DNA of 41,171 bases, from NCBI GenBank assembly GCA_900095095.1, contig FMBT01000588.1, positions 1-41,171 on the forward strand. The letters are read 5' to 3'. The notes beneath the pieces are model-generated. The model saw only the letters and a list, made by a program, of their open reading frames with translations, did not search any database and was not told the origin of the DNA. Origin of the DNA: Fragilariopsis cylindrus CCMP1102 (Eukaryota > Bacillariophyta > Bacillariophyceae > Bacillariales > Bacillariaceae). This document shows, one piece after another, positions 1 through 10,706 of this stretch (its first letter is position 1; each line of letters opens with the position of its first letter). A program made the position numbers and the translations under genes.

Positions 1-37
1 AACCATCACGAATGCTGGTTGCAGGAGCAGACAATAA

Positions 38-1241
38 TCCACTAACGATAAACGATCACAATGCTACACAAGTCAAACAACAAACAGTACATCATCTACC
101 AAGTCTGAAGTTGAATCTTCTCTGTCGAAATTATCTCTTAATGAATCCGAGGAGACGGACGCAGAAATCAATACAAAAAAGAATATAAAAAGAAGCGCTC
201 CTTGTCCATGCGGAAGTGGCTTGAGATATAAAAAATGCTGTCTTCCGAAACTGAAGCATTCAACTCGAATTGAAAGACTAAAAGCCAAAAACCACGAAGC
301 AGATGATGGGGAAATATCTGATCTACACGAAGGGGAGACCATGTCTTCAAGAGGGATGTTTCAGGTTGTTTCAATTTGATTTTTTAATCCTAAATTTCCG
401 TCATTGATGGTACGAGTAGAAAAAAAGTACAATCAGAAACAGTGATAAAGCGCTGAGATATATTCATTCTGCTTTGTGACTTTAGGAAAATGTTGCGATG
501 GTTTGAAAAATCCGAAAAAGAAGAAGAGTGGTAATTCTTTATTCTATTCTATTCATTCAGAATCTGATTCTAATCCTATGTGATACTGAACTGGGAAGGT
601 ATGAAAAGTCGAAGAATGCGACATAAAATAACAATAGGAAGAAATTTAGAATATTTTCAGTGATGATGGATCAAAACTATTCAATAGTCAAGATGTATTT
701 GTCTTTGCAGCTCTTTTCATAAACTTGATTCATTTTCAAAAAATGTTTCTCCAGAAACAGGTGTGATTCAATGCAGTTACTTAATTGTGTTAAATTTGTG
801 GACTTCATTTTTTAAGTAGAAAAACTTAGCTACTGGCAACTACTCTCTGTTTGTTATTTCAGAATATTGACCAACAGCTGCAGCCTTACCCCATACACAG
901 CGTAATATCTGATACCTATTCTTCAATAATTATTTCAAAGTATGAATTGTGCTACTTCCTAGATTTTTGGTCATTAGTTAGTAAGCTTAATACTTTATTT
1001 GTAATGATTAGTAGCATTGCATATGTAATACAAAAGAAGGGTTTATGACAATATTTTCTATCCTTTAAGTGTGATTGTGATGGTACCAAAGAGTAAGACA
1101 CCATAAGTCACTCACACTAACAAATGACCAGGTAGGTGGTAAATATTATACTTCAGGTCTGGGGAAAGTGTGATGCCAGATCTTAAAGATTTTGGACTCA
1201 AAGCACGGGCTATTGCTGAGACAGGTGATGTGTCTTTTTGA
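38..1241 (+). CDS. SEC-C zinc-motif protein, 5'-partial, multi-exon
   Basis: The open frame at 38-364 has no start codon, so the gene begins upstream, outside the window or across an intron. It encodes a SEC-C motif (CPCGSGLRYKKCC, about 197-235), the zinc-binding Cys pattern of SecA C-termini that many unrelated proteins also carry. A GT donor at 365 and a TTTAG acceptor ending at 485 fit an intron. Spliced directly, the protein ends six codons later (stop 504-506). A longer chain also exists: exons 486-530, 661-760, 863-939 and 1157-1241 have mutually consistent phases (donors 531 GTAATT, 761 GTGTGA, 940 GTATGA; acceptors TTTTCAG, ATTTCAG, CTTCAG) and would add 102 residues. Joining it to the SEC-C exon needs one extra base, a defect seen in other genes here. 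The function is not recognised. The SEC-C motif is certain; the exon chain is inference. Confidence 0.5.
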
Positions 1242-2479
1242 GCAAGCAAGCTGTAATAACAAGCAAAAAAATATGGTATTTCTAACATATATACATACCA
1301 CACCACCTATCATCATTAAGATGGAGATACAGTTGTGATTCTTTTTGTCATGGCGATGGAGATAATTCTGAGTAAGTGTGTACACATATTGGGATAATTT
1401 TCTTCCTCTTGGTATGTTGTTACCATGCATGAGCGATTGAAATTGTAACAAAAAACCCACATCGAGACGGAACTGGCATACTGTATATGTTCATTTTATG
1501 ATTAGAAAAAGAAAAGGATTTAAATTGAATGCAAAACTCATGCATTGTTGAATGGGCATGATAAAAACAACAGCATATTATGACAACTAAATCAGTTTAC
1601 ATGCAATTAATCTGTCCACTACCTTAGGAAATTCTCTTCATAATTACTACAATTAATTATCAAACCAACAGAGATCCATCCATAATAATAATATTATGAT
1701 GATGATTGATAATATAACTTAAGTATCCTTAACACTGATGCTGCTGTAGCTGATGATTGCTGTATTTGCATTCTCTTTCTTAGTGTCCAGTCGCCGTGGT
1801 ACACTATAGCGATGTGAGAGTTAGACACGAGTCACTAGTGACAGGAATCGCACAGCTTCGCTCCACGTGGCATGAAATTCGATAACAGGCAGCGATTTCC
1901 ATTGAGGCCACAAAAAGTGTGTGGCTGGAGAGAGGTTCGAGAAAAATAACGATTTTTTATATTTTTTTTAAGAGCTTCACTTTTCAACGAAACCGCCACA
2001 ATTTAAAAAAAAAGCCTTCTAATTTCCAACAGAGAATAAGAGGACTAGAAAAAAGTACGTGTAGAGAGTAAAGTTCAGATTGAAAGACAGACTCATTTCT
2101 TCTTTTTGGGCTAGTATGATATGAGTTGGATTTCTTTTCTTTTGCAAAATTCAATAGCATGGTTGCTATTTGTTCTGTTCGACGACGACGATACCAACAG
2201 ATTACTTTGTTTAAATTGACAACCGAGACTATCTACTACTGCCTATTAGATTCATTCCGTTCAAACCGCTAAATTTCACTATATTTATGACGGAATCTGG
2301 AATCTCTCGATAATGTTTTTAAAAAAAATGAGACAAATAAAATATTTTCTTACCTGTTCTTGTTTTACTTTTTGTTTTTTTCTTCTTTCTTTTAAACATA
2401 CTTCACCAAACAACGAACTAAAAAGAAATAAAAATATAAAAAATCATAAAAAATAAAATAAAAATAAATACTACTCATC
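1242..2479. other. intergenic region, no gene seen
   Basis: AT-rich spacer between the SEC-C gene and the PABP gene. No open frame here has protein-like composition. It contains a perfect 12-bp palindrome, GTCACTAGTGAC (1831-1842). The last 140 bases are very A-rich and pyrimidine-tract-rich, and run into the PABP start as an A-rich leader. PABP mRNAs in other eukaryotes have A-rich 5'UTRs used for autoregulation; whether this leader is used that way is inference. Confidence 0.5.
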
Positions 2480-4609
2480 ATGTCTGCCGCAACTGCCAAT
2501 CCCACTGAAAATGCACCCGCTCCTGTCGCAGAGACTTCGACTGTTGCTGCTCCTCCCATGCCCAATCAACCTGGACCTTCAATGGGAGGAGGAGGTGAAC
2601 CAGCTCCCTTCCATTCTGCATCTCTGTACGTTGGTGATCTCGCTACCGATGCCAACGAAGCTCTTTTGTTTGAGATTTTCAACGCCGTTGGACCTGTTGC
2701 CTCGATCCGTGTATGCCGTGACGCTGTCACCCGTCGTTCTCTCGGTTATGCCTATGTTAACTACCATCAGTTGAGTGACGCTGAACGTGCCCTAGATACG
2801 ATGAATTTTTCCATGATCAAGAGCAAGCCTTGTCGTATCATGTGGAGTCAACGTGATCCATCTTTACGTCGTTCTGGTGCCGGTAACATCTTCGTCAAGA
2901 ATCTTCACGAATCGATCGATAACAAACAGCTGTACGATACCTTCAGTCTTTTCGGAAACATTCTTTCCTGTAAGGTTGTTACTGATCGTGAAACTGGAGG
3001 CTCCAAAGGTTATGGTTATGTTCACTACGAGACTGTAGAGGCTGCAAATGCCGCCATCGAAAAGTTAGATGGTATGTTAATTGATGGACAAGAAGTCCAG
3101 GTTGGACATTTCATCGGCCGGAACCAGCGTCCAGGCCAGGACGACTTCACCAACTGTTACGTCAAGAACATCCCACTTGATTGGGATGACGAGCGCTTGA
3201 ACAAAGAATTTGCTCAGTTTGGAGAAATTGCTAGCGCCGCTGTATCGATGGGAATCGCCAAGAAGAAACCACTTGCCGCAAAGAAGGAAGATGAAGATGA
3301 CGCCACCGAAAAGAAGACGGAAGAATCTCCCGAAGCCTCAGAAGGAAAGGAAGCGGATGAACCAAAAGTAGAAGAATCCAAGACTGAAGAGGAAACCGAC
3401 GATAAAAAGATCGAATCTCTCGGTTTTGGTTTCGTGAACTTCGTTGAACACGAATCTGCCGCAGCTTCTGTCGAAGCATTGAACGGAAAGAATTACACCC
3501 ATACAATTGATGGAGAAGAAGTAGAACGCGAAATGTTTGTCGGTCGTGCACAAAAGAAAGCTGAACGTGACCGCGAAATGCGTTCGAAGCACGAGGCCGA
3601 AAAGATGGACCGTATCTCTAAGTTTCAGGGTGTCAACCTTTACGTGAAGAATCTTGAGGATGTTGTCACTGATGATATGCTTCGTGACGAATTCGCTGCC
3701 ATGGGAACTATCACCTCTGCTCGTATCATGAAAGACATGGGTAAGGACGGACGCTCTCGTGGATTTGGATTTGTCTGTTTCTCATCTCCCGAGGAAGCTA
3801 CTAGAGCCGTGAACGAGATGAATGGCAAGCTAATTGCAAACAAGCCAATCTTTGTTGCCCTTGCTCAAAGAAGAGAAGTCCGTCGTGCCCAATTGGAAGC
3901 TCAGCATGCTAATCGCAATGTTGGTCCCGGAGGACCTGGTCAGCCTGGTATGATGCGTGGACCTATGGGAGGTCCTATGGGTTACCCCGGTATGCCGATG
4001 TACATGCAACGTGGTGGACCAGGAGGAGCTATGCAACCCGCTTATCCAATGGCTATGCCGCAAATGATGGGACCGGGAGGCCGTGGGGGACAACAACGAC
4101 CTGGTGCATACCCGCAAATGATGGGTCAACCGGGAGGCCGTGGTTACATGCCATACGGTGTCATGCAGCAAGGCAGAGGACGTGGTGGTCCAATGCCACA
4201 AGCTGGTCGAGGAGGACCACAATCTGGTAGAGGCCGTAACGCCGTCCAAGGTAGAGGTCCCGCAGGTAATCAACAAATCAAGTTCAACCAGCAGGCTCGA
4301 AATGCTGGTGCACCACCAGGTCCAGCCCAACAGCCTTCGCAGGCATCCCAACAAATGCCTGCACCTGAAGGTGCCTTGACAGCTAGTGCTCTCGCATCTG
4401 CTTCACCTGAGATGCAGAAAAATATGATTGGTGAACGTCTTTACCCTCTTATCCATCAATCCCAACCCGAATTGGCCGGTAAGATTACTGGTATGCTTTT
4501 GGAAATGGACAACTCAGAATTGCTCCATCTTTTGGAAAGTCCTGAAGCACTAAAGCATAAGATCGATGAAGCAATCCAAGTGCTGGAGGCCCATCAATCT
4601 ACCGACTAG
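2480..4609 (+). CDS. PAB1: polyadenylate-binding protein (cytoplasmic PABP)
   Basis: A single uninterrupted 709-residue frame with the full PABP architecture. RRM1 is at about residues 48-124 (RNP2 LYVGDL, RNP1 LGYAYVNY), RRM2 at 136-212 (IFVKNL, KGYGYVHY), RRM3 at 225-357 and RRM4 at 386-463 (LYVKNL, RGFGFVCF). A Gly/Met/Pro/Arg-rich linker with RGG-like pieces (about 480-630) follows, then a C-terminal MLLE/PABC domain (633-706) with the KITGMLLEMDN signature. The family binds mRNA poly(A) tails and bridges to translation and deadenylation factors through MLLE. The oddity is an acidic and lysine-rich stretch of about 55 residues (259-313) inside RRM3, between the first half and the GFGFVNF RNP1 strand. 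The leader just before the ATG is A-rich. Identity is certain; the role of the insertion is unknown. Confidence 0.97.
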   Translation: MSAATANPTENAPAPVAETSTVAAPPMPNQPGPSMGGGGEPAPFHSASLYVGDLATDANEALLFEIFNAVGPVASIRVCRDAVTRRSLGYAYVNYHQLSDAERALDTMNFSMIKSKPCRIMWSQRDPSLRRSGAGNIFVKNLHESIDNKQLYDTFSLFGNILSCKVVTDRETGGSKGYGYVHYETVEAANAAIEKLDGMLIDGQEVQVGHFIGRNQRPGQDDFTNCYVKNIPLDWDDERLNKEFAQFGEIASAAVSMGIAKKKPLAAKKEDEDDATEKKTEESPEASEGKEADEPKVEESKTEEETDDKKIESLGFGFVNFVEHESAAASVEALNGKNYTHTIDGEEVEREMFVGRAQKKAERDREMRSKHEAEKMDRISKFQGVNLYVKNLEDVVTDDMLRDEFAAMGTITSARIMKDMGKDGRSRGFGFVCFSSPEEATRAVNEMNGKLIANKPIFVALAQRREVRRAQLEAQHANRNVGPGGPGQPGMMRGPMGGPMGYPGMPMYMQRGGPGGAMQPAYPMAMPQMMGPGGRGGQQRPGAYPQMMGQPGGRGYMPYGVMQQGRGRGGPMPQAGRGGPQSGRGRNAVQGRGPAGNQQIKFNQQARNAGAPPGPAQQPSQASQQMPAPEGALTASALASASPEMQKNMIGERLYPLIHQSQPELAGKITGMLLEMDNSELLHLLESPEALKHKIDEAIQVLEAHQSTD

Positions 4610-5419
4610 AGCTTTTTAGAAATAATATCTCTTTGATAGATAAGGTAAACCAAGCTGAGGTCTTGCAGAAATGGTCAGCATTAAATAGTACATGAATCTT
4701 ATTAACTATGTTATCATATCTTTTAAAATAATACAATACGGTACTTAATAATCTAGCTAGATGGCAGTGCTCAAACTAGTTGTTGTTCGCAATACGCGCC
4801 TGTGATGTCGTAAAGCCCGTCATGTATGTTTTGTATCTACTATCAGGTGAAAACTTAAAAGATATAGAGATTCTTGCTGCGAACCCCATACAAATTGTCG
4901 TTGTAACAAGAATTGCTCAGAAAGTTTTGTAAGTGTATTCTTGATTGATCATATCCTAATTAATTTGTGCAACTTTTGCCATTTATAGTGTTAGAGATTG
5001 AATATGGATGCGGGGTTTAGTATAGTTTAGTTTAGTTTAGTTCAGTTCAGTTTAGTTTAGTTTGCCATCATGGCCATCAACAAATTGCACTTTGTTGTTG
5101 TTGACACTTGCGATCGGGGTAAAGGCAAATCTAAGAATTTAGGCACAATTTTTATTTTCGAATTTCCGTCCATCTTTTTGCGTGGAACGCGCGCACAGCC
5201 ACACATGATTTTCTTTTTTAAGACCCCACGCACAAAGACCTCATTCGTATTCTACTGCACAGTATCTAAGAATACACCGTACTTGTAGACAGACACATAA
5301 AGTTACTGTAACGTCAGGATCATTTCATCTTCCTTATCTGTAGCATCATCACCTACGAAACATAAAAACAAACTTTCACTAAACCTATACCTGACATTAA
5401 TAACATTATTTGTACCAAA
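4610..5419. other. intergenic region between PABP and KH-WW gene
   Basis: Holds the PABP 3'UTR and the KH gene promoter and leader. No convincing coding frame was seen. The only marked structure is a TTTAG-type pentamer repeat at 5015-5063, listed separately. Confidence 0.5.
5015..5063. repeat. TTTAG pentanucleotide microsatellite
   Basis: About nine imperfect units of TTTAG, with TATAG and TTCAG variants, upstream of the KH-WW gene. A short run of the complementary unit CTAAA lies in the last intron of that same gene (about 7015-7030). Confidence 0.8.
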
Positions 5420-7397
5420 ATGTCTGGTGACGATAGCAACGCGGATGCCCAAGAGGCAGAAAAAAGAGAACGATCTGACGATAACGGTGCCGATGATGCC
5501 GAACGTAAGTGAATCTAGATTCCACGCACGGTACTTGTAGTAATACCACATTTATATTTTATGAATACCGTTTGCTGTTCAGCAAAAAAACGCCACTATT
5601 TATTCTCACATCTATTTATAAATTTTCTAGAACCACCTTCTAAAGTCGCAAAAACCGAGGACGAAAACCAACAAGACTCCATTGCTGCTACTGATGAAGG
5701 ATCTCCAACTGAAACGAAAGATGAAGCCGATGCGTCTGCTCCACCTGTCGCACAAGTAGCCGATTTGGAAAAAGAAACACCCGCAGAGACAGATCCAGCT
5801 GTAACGGAAGATACCGGGACAGCAGCCCCTGTAACTGATTCAGCATTGCCACCGGGACTACCACCGTCGGGAGCAGCAGAAGCTCCAATTGTAGCAAATC
5901 TAGATGATAACTTGGAAGAAAAAGACGAAATTTCGGCTGTTTTCGTTGGTAGGGTGATCGGTAAGGGTGGAGAAATGATTCGTGATTTACAGGCGAGGTC
6001 TGCATGTAGAATTGATGTTGACCAAAATGTACCCCCGGGACAGCCTCGATTGATCACATATCGTGGATCTCGTAAAACTGTTGATTTTGCGAAGCAGCTT
6101 GTACATATGTTGTGCCAAGAAAATCAGAGCGAAGCAGATTTGCCTCTTGGAGAAGCGAAGCGCGAGTTTTTGGTAGTCCCCGCAAGTGCTGTCGGAAAAA
6201 TTATTGGCCGTGGCGGCGAAATGATTAGGGAGCTTCAATCAAGATCTCAAGCAAAATTCAAGTGGATCATAGAGGACAGAGTGGTCTGGATGTATCTCAA
6301 AAGCAAGTCACCATGACTGGAACCGAACAATCCGTGGTGAAGGCGAAAGAAATGGTTCTTTTTTTGGTGGCCAATCCGATGCAGGATGCTATGCAATCGA
6401 TTACCATGCTTATTGACGACAAAATACAACGAGGGGGTGTTTGGGGATCTGGTCCACCTTACCCTAATCTTCCTCAAGGTGGTCAAAACATGCAACCCAG
6501 CGGTGGAGGTGGTGGTTACGGTCAGCAGCAGCAGCAGCAGTCCTACGGTGGTGGTGGTGGTAATCAAGGATCTTATGGGGGAGCTCCTCAATCCTACCAA
6601 CAGCAACAGCCACCAGCGGCTGCAGCATCTTTTGGTGGTGGTGGCGGCGGCGGGGTTGAAACCGAGATGTTTTATGCCGCAAAACATTTTATGGGGAGAG
6701 TAATTGGATCCAAGGGTGTTACGATTAACGATCTCCAGAAAAGGTCTGGATGTGATATCCAAATCAACCAAGATGTTCCACCAGGTAGAGATTGTGAAAT
6801 CACTCTTCGCGGACCACGGCAAGGAATTGAAAATGCGAAAAATATGCTTCGTGAAGTTATCGAGACCGGGCCTAACCATCCATACCAAGGTGGTACCGGT
6901 GGTGGTGGCGGCGGTGGCGGCGGCGGTGGTGGTCAATGTAAGTATTCAATAATCTCTATAATAAGTATTCTAGCACTTTTGGGTAAATCTCAAGGCAAGA
7001 AGAAGACGAGCCAGACTAAACTAAACTAAATTTTCCTTTTTATATTGTGTTGACTTACAGCATTTGGAGGATATCAGCAAGGGGGTTATGGTCAGCAGCA
7101 GCAGCAGCCGCAACAACAGCAACCATATGGATATCAAGCGCAAGGAGGGTACCAACAGCAACAGCAGTACGGACAAGGCTCCTATGGTCAAAATACTGGG
7201 TACGGTGGCGCTGCTCAAGTCAACAGTATCCTCAAGGTCAATTCCAGGCACCACCGCAAGCGGCATATGGAGGAGCTCCTTCGGGCGCTCCTCCAGTATT
7301 AGAATGGAAAGCTGCGACAGCACCCGATGGTCAACAATACTATTACAACGAAAGATCGGGAGAAACGACTTGGTCGAAGCCCCCAGGAATGCCATAA
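5420..7397 (+). CDS. triple-KH plus WW RNA/ssDNA-binding protein (FUBP-like)
   Basis: Three exons are inferred: 5420-5504, 5631-6937 and 7061-7397, with GTAAGT donors and CTAG/ACAG acceptors in matching phase. Products in order: an acidic N-terminus; KH1 with VIGKGGEMIRDLQ (about 5935-6115); KH2 with IIGRGGEMIRELQ (about 6170-6390); a Gly/Gln-rich spacer; KH3 with VIGSKGVTINDLQ (about 6670-6870); a Gln/Gly/Tyr-rich region; and a C-terminal WW domain with two tryptophans 25 residues apart (7302-7379). KH repeats with low-complexity tails resemble far-upstream-element-binding proteins that act in transcription and splicing; the WW domain suggests a proline-rich partner. The frame breaks twice: in KH2 at the A run 6252-6255, where an extra A restores a canonical KIQVDH strand, and near 7219, where an extra G restores the QGQQYPQGQ reading. 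With both corrected the exons sum to 577 codons. Domains are certain; the breaks are probably sequence errors. Confidence 0.86.
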
Positions 7398-8163
7398 ATA
7401 AAGGTCGCAGGTCGAAAGTCGTAACGAAGCGTTTTACATGCCCTCTCGACTTGTTTTACGAAGGTGTCTTCTGTATGACTTCCATCCATCCTTAATCTCT
7501 GTGTTAATTTTCCGAATAAATCGTCGTTGTTATATAACTGGCGTCATATGTTCATTATATTTTGCATGCTTTTTCTCTTCGTTGTTGGATCTAATTGCCT
7601 TGGTAATTATTATTTATTTCACGTCTTATATGACTGCACGTGACGATACCTCTGTCCTTTGTGCGAATGACGTGGTGCATTGACTCTTCTACAATACGTG
7701 TAATCTTGAATCATATTATAAATGTTTTTCGCCTGGTACTCAGTGGAGCAATACGAGTAATCTCGATTTATATACAAGTAGCCCTAAAAATGTTTTTCGC
7801 CTGCTACTCAAGTGGTGCATTGAATTCCAGCAATACGAGTAATTTCGATTTATATAGTCCAAATGTTTTTCACCTGTTATTTTTTTTACTATACTGAATT
7901 CTTCACAATTCAACACCCTAATTCATGAAATTCTACTGTGCGATATTATTTTAACGAGTTATAAACGAGTCAATAGAAGAAGAAATGTGAAAGCATTGTT
8001 CACTATCGACAAATCCTCAAGAAATAGACCACAATTTATTAGAATAGACATAAGTACATCTAGTAGTAGATCTCGTACGAATACATAGGTTTATAGGAAT
8101 GCGAATGCGAATGCGAGTACTGTAATTATTATATTTATTGTTTCATTTTACTAATACATTAAA
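7398..8163. other. convergent intergenic region with degenerate tandem repeat
   Basis: Lies between the stop of the KH-WW gene and the stop of the minus-strand polymerase gene, so it holds two 3'UTRs. It is AT-rich, with a three-copy degenerate repeat at 7691-7880. No coding frame is supported. Confidence 0.5.
7691..7880. repeat. degenerate tandem repeat, three copies
   Basis: Three diverged units start at about 7691, 7749 and 7831. Each has CAATACG(T/A)GTAAT, then a TCGATTTATA-like stretch, then AATGTTTTTC(G/A)CCTG. Copies 1 and 2 share TTTTTCGCCTG plus (G/C)TACTCA and an (A)GTGG ending. Unit length varies from about 50 to 80 bp. Confidence 0.75.
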
Positions 8164-9665
8164 TCATTTCAAGCTAACAAAGTCGCCGAGTCGCCGTCGC
8201 TTCTTAGCTGGCTCGTCTTGTTGGGGAGACGCCACTACTTGTCTCCCATTCTCATGACCAGCGATATAATTGTTGTTCCGTTGAGGTTGTTGTGATGGTC
8301 GAGATCGTCCCACATTTCTTCCGATGGCGTTAGTATCGTAGCCAAGATTGACGTCGCTGGTATCAATGGCTCAGATACATGACATAGTAGCACCTTGAAG
8401 CAACATCGAAAGATCTTTGGACTAAATCGATACGGAAGGATGCAGAACCTACGTCAAAAAGTTGGATCTAGTGGATTCTCCATAGCGACCGAGAAGGGTC
8501 GTTGAGGTTGCCAGAAATTCTTTCTTCTATCAGATGCTCCCTTCGGAAAGAAGAATCCATCAAATCTAACAGAAATTCCCGTTAGTATAAAGTTGAAATC
8601 AGTAGTGTAAAATTCAAAGAACTCCACGAGCAAAGCACCAAGGTTATATATTGATGGCCGCTGATTATTGAAGGCGTCCCGTTCCCTATGTTGTAGGAAT
8701 GCTAACATCATCATCTGAAGTAAGAAGCTACCAACACCCCCAGTATAGGGTTGATTTAACCCTCTAGATGCCATAAATTTCTTCAAAACAAATGTGAGCG
8801 GTCTAAATGGTGGTATGGCTTGCATATATTGACGCATTAAGGCAGCTGCTTGTACACCCGATGTTTGGTTGAAGCATACATCAATCGAGATATTGGTAGG
8901 AGCATGAGTAAATTTAACCAATGGAATTCTAGTTTTTTCAATGACTTCTAGGTAGGATAAGTCATCAAGCCAATGTTCTCGAAGAGCTCCAGCTAGTAAT
9001 TGCAACGGCGATCCAGTGGGTTCATTCCAGTTTTCCATATCGTTTATTTCTTGCTGCTGCTTGGAAATTTTACTGTTGCTGCTGTTGTTAGCCTTTTGCG
9101 TATTACTCCCCTTTTCCTTTTTGTTATTACCACTTTTCTCTGTTTTATTATCATCCCCGTTAATTGTTTGTTCTTCTTTCTCATTTAGTTGAATGGCAAT
9201 ATCAATATCTGAGGTTGGTAAACATAACCCAGTAGCTTGAGATCCAAAAACTTCGACCTTGCAATCAGGAAAAACAGACTTCGCAAGAGCAGTAAAGCTG
9301 GCAGTTAATTCTTCACGTGTCTTCATCTCTTTCGGTTTTGGTTCCATCAATCTACAGAAGGAAACAATTTCATTGTGGAAGGCAACCATAGGATTAATGC
9401 GACGATAATCTACGCGGCCGCCCATCCAAGGGGGCACACTGTTGAACTTGTCGTAGCTGTCGCTTCGTTTTCCTCCTTCACTACTAGGGACTTTGCGTTT
9501 TTCATTCTGTTGGTTGAATCGGTTATTACCAGGCACATAATCATCGTGATCATCGTGATCATCATTATCATCATCATCATCGGATGTCGGCATCAACGAG
9601 AGAAATTCCTCCTCATTATTTTCCGCTGTATCACCATTGCGTTCTTCGTTGTTGATTGATGTCAT
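8164..9665 (-). CDS. TRF4: non-canonical poly(A) polymerase, TRF4/PAPD5 family
   Basis: The first 403 residues read open from the ATG at 9665. After an acidic N-terminus comes the WMGGRVDYRRINP entry motif and a nucleotidyltransferase core: GSQATGLCLPTSDIDI (residues 141-156, metal ligands D153 and D155), with the third Asp in ISIDVCFN (D262). A PAP-associated domain with LKKFMASRGLNQPYTGGVGS follows. Trf4 enzymes add short A tails to aberrant nuclear RNAs within the TRAMP complex. Two features are odd. A roughly 55-residue Asn/Lys-rich insertion (161-216) lies between the second and third catalytic Asp. The frame also breaks at the T run (plus-strand A5, 8456-8460): dropping one T gives the family's DP-x-x-DVG reading. 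A second shift between about 8371 and 8450 leads to a C-terminus with a basic KKRRR motif ending at 8164. The C-terminal path is less certain than the core. Confidence 0.85.
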
Positions 9666-10010
9666 TCTTGTTATTCACTTCGTATATTATTTTCAATTTG
9701 TACCTCCTCTTAACTCATCGTTTTTATAATTGTTTGTTTGAAGTGTTTAATTTTTTAAATTTTGTTGTGTTAGCTTGTACAAAGCAAAAATTGTGATGTA
9801 GCCGACACGGTCGACATACGTACCGACAGACAGTTCACTGAATTGAGAATTAAAAAAAAACAGAAAAAAGTTTTTGTTTTACAGTTTTGTTCAATTTTTA
9901 AATTTTAATTCTTGCAACAAGAATCGTAACACAATTTTCAGCAACAATAAAACGAACTGGAGAGAGCGAATAGAAAGTATTATCTTATCAGCAGAAATTA
10001 AATTTAAACC
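9666..10010. promoter_or_regulatory. divergent promoter region TRF4 / RRP46
   Basis: Only 345 bp separate the two start codons, so both promoters and both 5'UTRs must lie here. The stretch is AT-rich with A and T runs (A9 at 9852-9860). No specific factor site is identified; shared regulation is inference from the arrangement. Confidence 0.6.
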
Positions 10011-10706
10011 ATGGGTGGGAAACGTGCTGATGGTCGTGCCAATGAAGGGACACTACGTCCACTTGCCTGCGAACTTTCCTGTCTTAATCGACCGGATGGT
10101 TCCTCCTTATGGAAGAGTGGATCAACTCATATATTAGCGGCAGTATACGGTCCAGTTGCCCCTCAGAATATGAACAATGAAGAAGATGTCGGCCAAGTAT
10201 CGGTCGTTATTAAATCTGGAATGGCAGAAAATATAACATATGAATACGAAATTGGAAAATTCATAACAGAAATCCTCTCATCGTGCATTGATGTTTCAAT
10301 ATTCCCACGATGCATCATCGAAGTTGTACTACAAATCATCCAATCCGACGGCTCCCTCCTTTCTTGTCTCCTGCACGCCGCTGTAGCTGCTCTCATGGAT
10401 GCTGGTGTAGACTTATTGTATTTACCCGTCGCAACGACGTGTCTTGTAAGGACAACAATAGCAGGTAACAACAAAAAAATAAATAATAATATATGGTTGG
10501 ACCCGACATCTGCAGAAGAGCAAGAAGAAAGAGATAGTTCTATCCTCGTTCTGGTAAATGAGCAGAGGAAACCAGATAGTATACTGGGTAGTCATACAGT
10601 CGGTCCGGGTGTTTCCCTCGACGAACTGCTTGCATGCGTCCAAATTTCTAGCAAGGCATGTTCTGCCATACCAGCCTTTTGGCGATTGGCCATGGAGCAA
10701 AATTGA
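10011..10706 (+). CDS. RRP46: exosome core subunit RRP46 (EXOSC5), RNase PH fold
   Basis: A single 231-residue frame, close to the roughly 235-240 residues usual for this subunit. It opens with GRANEGTLRPLACELSCLNR PDG-S and the H-x-LAAVYGP strand (about residues 38-48), and contains IFPRCIIEVVLQIIQSDGSL followed by LHAAVAALMDAGV, both typical of RRP46/RRP41 RNase PH domains. The protein is one of six ring subunits of the RNA exosome, the 3'-5' RNA decay and processing machine, and is normally catalytically inert. A short Asn/Lys insertion (about residues 153-165) precedes the last strand. The ATG context is AACCATGGG, a good initiation context. It is head-to-head with the TRF4 polymerase, a functional partner through TRAMP. 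RRP46 is favoured over RRP41 from the PRC-I-x-VVLQ motif and overall length. Confidence 0.93.
   Translation: MGGKRADGRANEGTLRPLACELSCLNRPDGSSLWKSGSTHILAAVYGPVAPQNMNNEEDVGQVSVVIKSGMAENITYEYEIGKFITEILSSCIDVSIFPRCIIEVVLQIIQSDGSLLSCLLHAAVAALMDAGVDLLYLPVATTCLVRTTIAGNNKKINNNIWLDPTSAEEQEERDSSILVLVNEQRKPDSILGSHTVGPGVSLDELLACVQISSKACSAIPAFWRLAMEQN

Noticed and set aside
5015..5063. TTTAG repeat as a possible telomere-like sequence
   Set aside because: The plant/stramenopile telomere unit is TTTAGGG; the GGG is absent and the repeat lies inside the contig.
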